Assembly: GCF_051106095.1 (NCBI RefSeq)
Contig: NC_135785.1
Location: 183,751,045 to 183,815,044, forward strand
Source: Pogona vitticeps
Taxonomy: Eukaryota > Chordata > Lepidosauria > Squamata > Agamidae
Direction: 5' to 3'
Length of the DNA stretch: 64,000 nt
Shown here: positions 57,560 to 64,000 of the stretch, piece after piece
Layout: each line of letters opens with the position of its first letter
Numbering within the stretch: position 1 is the stretch's first letter
Translations under genes and position numbers: made by a program
Notes under the pieces: generated by a model
Database searches by the model: none
What the model was told of the DNA's origin: nothing
What the model saw: the letters and a program-made list of their open reading frames with translations, nothing else

Positions 57560-58180
57560 GGGAGTGCCCCCCAGATCGCTTTACACCTAAACCTGTGGAG
57601 AAAGTTCTCCCCTTAATCGAGCTTCCAATGGGAAATAAATTAGTTCTGGCCCATACCCCATTCCCCACAGCTGATTTATTTAACTGGAAACGAGATCTTC
57701 CACCATATCAAGAGGCCCTTCAGAAGTACCTGGACTTGATCCAACAGATCATTACTGCTCATCACTCTTCTGAGCAGCCTCCTAAGCAAAGATGAGAAAT
57801 GCCAGGCTCTTGCTAAGACCTATGCCCGGTATACTACTTATAGGGTTCAACAAATAGCCGATGGCAATGGGACAATTGATTGGCTTGAAGCAGCAGCCCT
57901 CAACCTGAGTTATTGATCTGAATCCTAATAAGCTTGCTGTGGCCCGCCTGCTGAAAGCAGAAAGAAATGCTGTAATTCATGGTCTCAAACTAGGAGTGCC
58001 AAAGGCTGTGAAACCTTCACAGAGTTTACAAGATTGTTAAAAAAAAACCCATGGAATCCCCACAGGAATTCCTGATGAGGCTCAAGGATGGTTTTCACTG
58101 GTACACTTGCCTTGATCTGGATTTGGAATCAACAGCCAGCTGTGCTACAGATGCAGCTCCAAAAGCACCCAGCTATGTGT
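57560..58180 (+). pseudogene. endogenous retrovirus fossil: gag capsid region (gamma/epsilon-like)
   Basis: This stretch preserves a gag capsid signature of class I (gammaretrovirus-like) type, most clearly the short phrase PFPTADLFNWK. It continues for a few hundred bases with recognisable capsid-like sequence. No pol, env or paired LTRs were found near it. The remnant is clearly broken, with several disruptions, and appears old. It directly abuts the right end of the hAT element at 56256-57541. Confidence 0.7.
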
Positions 58181-59643
58181 GACTGCAGCCACTGAACTGC
58201 CCAAGTCCTGCAGCTGGTCTGGTCAGCACAGTTATGCATCATCTGTAGCACAGCTATACAAAAGCACTTTGCACATGTCTCTCTGCTGCCTGTCTACTCA
58301 TTGTCTAAGATACAAGGGTGCTTCTGAGGAGAGATACCTGCTCAGTAAAATGCTATGTACAATAACTCTGAGTCAAGCTTCTTTATTAGACAAGGCAGCT
58401 CAGGGCCATGCTCCTAGGGAAGGATATTGCAGGAAAAAGGGAGGGACACAAACCCTATTTTCATTGATAATGATGGAAAGGGTGGGGAGGAATGCAGAAG
58501 GAATTTTCTGAATTTGGACCAGGGTTCTATGACATAAATAGTGCTTTGAATGGCAGTTAGTTCTCCAACATCTTTTAATATTCCATTCTTGACTCTTGAC
58601 CTAAAAAGGAGTAGGTAAATAGCTCCATGTCATTAACTAAGGTAGTTAATGGATGGTCATTTAGACATACTACTTATCATTTATGAGCTTATAAGAAAAA
58701 CAAAAACAAAACAGCCCTACAGCAGCCCATGCAGGAGTATTTATGATCCACAGGGCAAGGCTTTTATTTCACTCTTGCAAGCAGCCCGGTTGGGCTTAAG
58801 ACTGTGAGAGACATTTAAATAACTCTGACATATCGCTGAAGTCATAATGAGAGAAGGTGTCACATGACCTCTGAAGTCACATGGTTGCTGAAGCAACAGG
58901 TTCTTGACAGTTGGTCTTTGCCCACTTGCTGCTTTCCTGCCTCAACAGCCATTGGGAGCAGAGTGAGTTAGAGAGACCTTGGCTTTTCAAAATTACTTAC
59001 ATTTACCTTTCATCTGGGCTTAACCATGGACTTTCTCAGCCATTCAGGTTCATAGTTTGTAGAGATGTACTCTATATCAACGGATAGGTTGCTTCCTGTT
59101 TTGTCTATAGCTCTGGAAACTACATTAAGGTGTTGCCTGGGTAGTGTAGGTTTAAGGTGGCAAGGTCTGGCAGGGCAGTTGATGTGATACCTTTGAGAGG
59201 TTGTTGTTGTTTTTTAATGGAGATAAATGGGTTTGTTAGGGGGCAGCCAGATGTAAGGTGGATTTCAATAACAGACTTCCCACACAGATGGGAAAGAGTA
59301 GCGTTTGTGGGGATCCTTTTCTGGGTGCCCCCTTTCTGATGGAGCCGTGGGTGTAGTTGTTGGAAATGAGACAGAAATGTTTCATTTATGAAACAATTGC
59401 CCACTCTGCATGCTTAATCTGTGTATTTCATCCCTAGTATTCATTAGATTGTATTTGGTTACTCCCCTTCCTTAATAAGCATAATTAGAAAAAAAAGTTT
59501 TTGTTTATGTTGTTCAGAAATGAACAACAGACCTCTTTACATATTTTTTTTCTGAGTCTGAAGGGTTCCAAAGATTATTGTGTCTGAAATATTTACCAAT
59601 TTAATGTGTTAATATGCCAGGATCTATTGACTTGTTCAGCTTA
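58181..59643. other. unannotated DNA
   Basis: No further retroviral section could be named. No repeat termini were recognised. Confidence 0.35.
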
Positions 59644-61713
59644 CCGTATTTTTCGCTCCATGAGACGCACTTTCCCCCCCAAATAGTGAGGGAGAAAGTA
59701 CGTGCGTTTTATGGAGCAAATACAATAAAAAAAGGGTTCCACCACCACCACCCAAAAGCCTCCCACTGCCATGCTGGGAGGCCTCTGAACTGACACCAGA
59801 GACTGCTTGCTGCTTGGACCTCACCATTCTGCACTGCTGGCTTTCCAGGATCTGTTTCCTGGAGCCCACCTGGAAAACAAGCAAGGCCAACAGGCCTATG
59901 GTAGCAGGCAGTGAAAACAGCCAAGGACCAAAGGGGAAAGAGTAATTCTAGAAAGACCAGGGGAAACCACAGACATAGTCCCCCACTTAGGCAGTTGATT
60001 TTCCCACATTTGGGGAAATCACAGGGGTCAGCATATCCAAAGTGCAAAAGATGAGCCTCACCCTGGGAAAACCACTTTGGTGATCATGGTATCTCTCCTG
60101 CCAGGTATGAGTTGGAATGGCCCCTGAACCTCCTGCCCCTTTCTGTGCCCTGTCCCCCAAAGGCATGGTGACCCCCGGCTGCACCTCCTGATCAGAACAG
60201 GGCTGCACAGCCCCAGTCCCAAAAGAGGCCAAGAGAGCTACTCGGTGCTTTGGGGTGCCCCACAGGACCCCCATCAGGGGCTGGATGTTCCTCCCACAAT
60301 CCTCCAGTGCACAGATATTAGCATACCTAATATGCTGGGAAGGCAAGGAAAGTGGGGAAATTCAAACTTTCAGTTAGTGAAGAGGCTGCTTGTCTGCTTC
60401 CTTGCTAGTCCAAGCAATTAGAGAGCTGGGAGAGAGACCTGGGACTGCCTGGTATTGTCTTTTTAAAATGTAACATTTAGTTTAAAAGCTGTTTGTTTGG
60501 GGTTAGTGTTTGGGTGAAAAGGTGCTTGCTTTAAAAGCTGCCTGGGAAACTGTTCAGAACAGCACCGATCAGCTGAGCTGTTAGGTGGGGAGGGGAAAGG
60601 AGCAGGAGCAGGAGTGGAGAAGAGCACAAAATGGCTGCCGTCTGCCATCTGCCTGCTGGCTTTTAGCTGTTTGGGGCTCTTTTTTGGCTGTTCTGGGGTC
60701 TACCAAGGCACTGTGAAGAGCCAGGCTCAGTCTACAGTACCTGGTAAGTGACTTTCTTTTAAGTTTTTTAAAGTTTCTGACCTTTTTCCTCCCATAAAAA
60801 TGCATTAATTAATTTTCTATGCATTTCTATGGGAAATTTGGATTCAACTTGCAAACTTTTCAACTAGTTCTGGGCATCTAATAGAGAATGTATTTCCAAA
60901 GGGTGTTGCAGCAAGGAAACTAATTGTGCCTCGTGACTTCTAACTGGATTACAGTACCTGCTTCCTGATTTCAGCTACTATAGTTTGTATTCAGTTTTTT
61001 TTTGGCTCGTCAAGAACATTGTTCATGGCTTTGTGTGGCCTAACCTGTTGTGCCTGGCATGCTATAAATGTTCAATTATGTCAGAAAATGGAGATTTGGT
61101 CTTATGCTGAGCATGTGCTACTGCTGGTGAATGGGATCAGGTTAAGCTTTGTGTTGCTGTTCTTTTGCATAACCTAAAGTAAATAAGGAAAACCAGCTGT
61201 TAAATAGTTTAATTCCACTATTTATCCTCCACACAACTAAAAAGGACCTCTCAATGCAGTGCCAAATCAGACAAACCATTTCTAACTTAATATAGGCTTG
61301 AGCCGTAGCTGGGCAGAGTTGCACAACAATATCATCTGTCATTGAGACATTTCTATAAGCATAGGGAGGAGGTAGATGAAAGGAAATGTAAAATATAGGT
61401 ATAGGGGTATAGGTCTTATCACTGGCTGATAATGGTTTATATGTACTTGAATTAAATTTATGGTACACAAATTTATGGTACATAAACTAGAGTACACAAA
61501 GCTTTAAGTCTCTCCATTTGTTAATGACAGTGGTAATGGTTCTTAATGCCACTGTTGACTGCTGTTCACTTTACATGGTTCAAATATTATTCTGTTATAG
61601 TTTATTAAATATTTTATTACACTATTTGGTTCAGAATATATTTTCCCTGTTTTCCTCCTCTAAAAATTATGTGCGTCTTAAGGTCAGGTGCATCTTATGG
61701 AGCAAAAATATGG
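59644..61713 (+). mobile_element. CCGTATTT-ended DNA element, 2.07 kb, probably carrying inserted sequence
   Basis: The left end CCGTATTTTTCGCTCCATGA follows TA (59642-59643). The right end GAGCAAAAATATGG precedes TA (61714-61715). The left 90 bases and right 60 bases match the 165-bp element at 36951-37115 (GACGCACTTTCCCCC on the left, GTGCGTCTTAAGGTCAGGTG on the right). The middle includes a segment related to the MITE at 52955-53459, so it is a composite. No transposase frame was seen. Confidence 0.65.
60340..60870 (-). mobile_element. half of a CAGTGGGGTCTT-type MITE inside the 2-kb element
   Basis: GGGGAAATTCAAACTTTCAG, GAGGCTGCTTGTCTGCTTCC, GGGACTGCCTGGTATTGTC and later TGCATTTCTATGGGAAATTT correspond in inverted order to the middle of 52955-53459. 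The outer TIRs are missing. Confidence 0.5.
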
Positions 61714-61841
61714 TAATAGTTCTCTTTCTGGGTTGAGTTCTCTTGTATTTATTTCCATATTCATAGTGTTAATTACTTGCTCAAAATTTAAAGAGATAAT
61801 GATTTATAACTGTTAATGTGTATCACATAACTATCTTCTAG

Positions 61842-62240
61842 GTAAACAACATATCTTATGGTTAGGCACTGACCAGGTAAGGGATCAAAACTCAATTTAG
61901 ATTTATTTATTTTTTACTACCCTTCTCATACAGGCCAAGACACCAACCAGGTAAGAGATCAAATCTAATTTCGTTTTTTTCCCAATTTTTACTACCTTCC
62001 CTCCTTATGCAGGTGAAGACATTGACCAGGTAAGGAATCAAAACCAAATTCTGTTCATTTTTTCCGTTTTAACTGCCTTTCCTCCTTATTCTGGTAAAGA
62101 CACTGAGAAGGTAAGAGATGAAAACTAATTTTGGTTTATTTTTTGCATTTTTACCACCCTCCCTCCTTATACAGGTAAAAACACCAACCAGGTAAGAGAT
62201 CAAAACTGGTTTTGGTTTATTTTTTCCAGTTTTACTGCCT
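61842..62240 (+). repeat. tandem array, 74-81 bp unit, each unit with an acceptor and donor-like pair
   Basis: Five units. Each has a pyrimidine-rich stretch (TACCTTCCCTCCTTATGCAG), a 17-base core (GTGAAGACATTGACCAG in unit 3) and GTAAGAGATCAAAA. Donor-like GTAAG starts at 61877, 61951, 62030, 62111 and 62192. Unit 1 is the most divergent and has a longer core. Unit 4 has CTG in place of the acceptor CAG. No family was recognised. Confidence 0.85.
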
Positions 62241-62279
62241 TCTCTCCTGTGCTGTGATTTTTGTGTGTGTGTGTTTTGG

Positions 62280-62575
62280 TATGTTTTTCCCCAACCCCAT
62301 CACGTTCGGGCTGGCTGTATGTATGTGGGGGTGTTTTTGTGCTCCCCCCCCAGCCCCATGGTGTTCTGCTGGGGCTGGCTGTGTGTGTGCAGGGGGTGAT
62401 TGTGTTTTTCCCCCAGCCCCATCATATTCCACTGGGGCTGGCTGTATGTGGGGGGTTGTTTTTGAGTGATTTTCACAGCCCCATAGTGTTCCACTGAGGC
62501 TGGCTCTGCGTGGGGGTTGTGTTTTTTTCCTTAGCCCCATCATGTCCTGCTGGGACTGGCTGGCTGTGGGGGGTT
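62280..62575 (+). repeat. minisatellite, 56-63 bp unit, five copies
   Basis: The unit is roughly CCCCAGCCCCATCATGTTCC, then ACTGGGGCTGGCTGT, then a TGTGGGGGGT spacer. CCCCAT falls at 62295, 62354, 62417, 62479 and 62535. It resembles the three 'TTCCGATGGGGCTTGC' units inside the MITE at 17513-18096. Confidence 0.85.
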
Positions 62576-62830
62576 ATTGAGTCCATCTCTGTATTTCTGG
62601 AGCAGGGTACGAGCTGTTCAGGGAACAGCTCTGACCAGGGGCTTGGGACTCACCCGCTTAGGATTGGAGAGGGGGTAAAAGATACCTAGAGCATGCCCCA
62701 GGGATCCACATGACATCCAGGCCCTTCTGCAGGATGAGAGTGATTGGAGGTTAAAAGCAATAAAGTGTGGCCCAAGTTAACTCCAACACCTGTGGAGTCT
62801 CTTTATTTTGGGAGTGGGTGGGCAGAGATT
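62576..62830 (+). repeat. possible LTR fossil (3' part)
   Basis: AGCAATAAAGTGTGGCCC, then TTAACTCCAACACCTGTGG and GAGTCTCTTTATTTTGGGAG, gives an AATAAA followed by a GT-rich stretch, the layout of an R-U5 region. No partner LTR or internal genes were found and the edges are unclear. If it is an LTR it is an old, isolated remnant. Confidence 0.3.
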
Positions 62831-63519
62831 AAATAACAATGGTGGAGGAAAAAATTGAATATTAATTTCATGAACTTTGAAATATCATGTGAATAAATCT
62901 ACAGTGTTTTGGAAATTCATAGTATTACTGTATATTCCAAAGTATCAATAGTCAACAAGGGATCACAGTGGAATATTTTTACAAAAATTCTCAAATGCTT
63001 TCCAGACAGTTTACATGTCTCCTCTACATTTTCTTTTGCATTCTTTTTCAACAGCTCCACAGTTCATCCCAAAAACAGTCTTGACTGCCACTAGCAAAGT
63101 TCCATCTCCCACCCCTCCAAATGTAGGATATTAACAAGAATAATCACAGGCCTGACACTATGCTGATTTCCTACTGATTCTGCCTCTTATCACACAAGAG
63201 GTGAATTACCAAGACAGGGCTCACATGATCAGCATTGCTGATTTATCAAGAAAACATCAAACTAGTGGCATTCCCATTTGGACTTAAGAAAAAAAGGCTC
63301 ACCTCTTTCTCTTGATCCTGAAGGATAGAGATCCAAGGGTTGGACCCTTATAAATTTTAAACAGAAGTTTCCAAGAGCTGCAGATGGAGATGGTATTTGT
63401 AGCAATCTGTGACAAATTGTTATCGCTGATAATACAGGTAAAAGGTAAAATGAATGGAAGAAGCAGTGCAGGAAGAATAATCAATTATTGGTCTGGGTAC
63501 CTTTTTGTTTGTTCCTTGT
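62831..63519. other. unannotated DNA
   Basis: Nothing recognised. Confidence 0.35.
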
Positions 63520-63789
63520 CCCTTGATGGCCACGGCTCTTCGGCCCCAGCGATGGCAGCAAACAAGCAGAAGCAGGGGGGGGAAAGGAAAGGAAGAGAGA
63601 GGGAGGGAACGAGCGACAGACCATCAAGATGGATGGATTGATGACTGCGAGCTCTCTGCAGCACGCCCACCCACAAGTGTGGCACAGCCCCTGTGTGTGC
63701 GTGCAGGGGGCGGAGATCCGTGTCCGTGGCCCAGTTAAAGGAAGCCCACAGACTGGCGCAGGGCCACGGACTGGGGGTTGACGACCCCT
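63520..63789 (+). mobile_element. hAT-type element, 3' part (second copy of the 56256-57541 family)
   Basis: The right end CCACGGACTGGGGGTTGACG and ACCCCTG match the right end at 57541, as do GTCCGTGGCCCAGTTAAAGG and AGCCCACAGACTGGCGC. The preceding block (GCAGCAAACAAGCAGAAGCA to GACAGACCATCAAGATGG) corresponds to 57130-57260 of the first copy in the opposite orientation. The left half of the element is missing. Confidence 0.8.
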
Positions 63790-64000
63790 GCCTTAAATGA
63801 TTGAGTTCTGATTCGTAGATCTTTGCTGCAAAAGCTGACCAGATAACACTTTCAAAATGCACTCCTAGACTTATGTCACCGATTTGGGTTTGAACAGCGA
63901 AAGAATTGAGCGAAATCTTTGACTTCTTGAGATGTGATTACACCATGATAACTTTCCCTTTGATGTCTTGCTCTAAAACATCAGTATCAAAAGGTTTATT
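63790..64000. other. unannotated DNA to the window edge
   Basis: Nothing recognised. Confidence 0.35.

Noticed and set aside
61842-62575. CRISPR-like array
   Set aside because: Units are 56-81 bp with no short identical repeat/unique spacer pattern, and the host is a vertebrate. These are ordinary tandem repeats, apart from the splice-like words.

Overview
The window looks like nuclear DNA from a squamate reptile (lizard or snake). The grounds are a vertebrate split gene (GEMIN8) and a squamate-style repeat load: a near full-length Sauria SINE, an RTE-BovB LINE 3' end, several tRNA-headed SINEs, L2/CR1-group LINE debris, Penelope-like pieces, and many TA-flanked Tigger/mariner and 8-bp-TSD hAT MITEs. 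An agamid or other iguanian would fit the Sauria SINE variant, but the species is a guess.

Only one host gene is supported. GEMIN8, a subunit of the SMN complex that assembles spliceosomal snRNPs, lies on the minus strand. Its first coding exon is at 31033-31459 and its last coding exon at 1132-1388, separated by an intron of about 29.6 kb. The splice sites are canonical, the phases match, and the spliced product is 224 residues. A CpG-rich stretch at about 48.0-48.5 kb, with an ETS-like site and a strong CTCF-like site next to it, is the best candidate for its promoter and 5' UTR exon. The 3' flank occupies 1-1131.

The rest is intron and intergenic DNA shaped by transposons. 1-9.8 kb: mostly unique intron with one SINE and one LINE tail. 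9.8-12.1 kb: a Tigger-like element carrying a nested L2-group LINE. 12.1-23 kb: microsatellites, two 'CAGTGGTGCCTCGC' MITEs, a BovB tail, a Penelope GIY-YIG fragment, a CpG-rich CCGTATTT-ended element and SINEs. 25.4-28.1 kb: a Penelope-type hairpin with a hammerhead-like core, a Tc1 transposon with inserted sequence, an unexplained 135-codon ORF and a compound microsatellite. 30-44 kb: more MITEs, LINE 3' ends, a hAT nested inside another hAT with intact TSDs, and a Sauria SINE. 48.5-55.1 kb: a second hairpin, LINE fragments, and a 200-codon LINE-type C-terminal ORF without stops. 56.2-58.2 kb: a hAT element abutting an old retroviral gag fossil. 59.6-62.6 kb: a long CCGTATTT element, then two tandem arrays. 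One of these repeats a 17-nt segment bounded by near-consensus splice sites, and its unit is unlike any family I know.

No tRNA or rRNA genes and no CRISPR arrays were seen. The most unusual signals are the splice-site-bearing tandem array (61.84-62.24 kb), the paired palindromes with hammerhead-like cores and copy-specific centres (25.6 and 48.6 kb), and the inverted internal block between two copies of one hAT family (57.1 and 63.5 kb).
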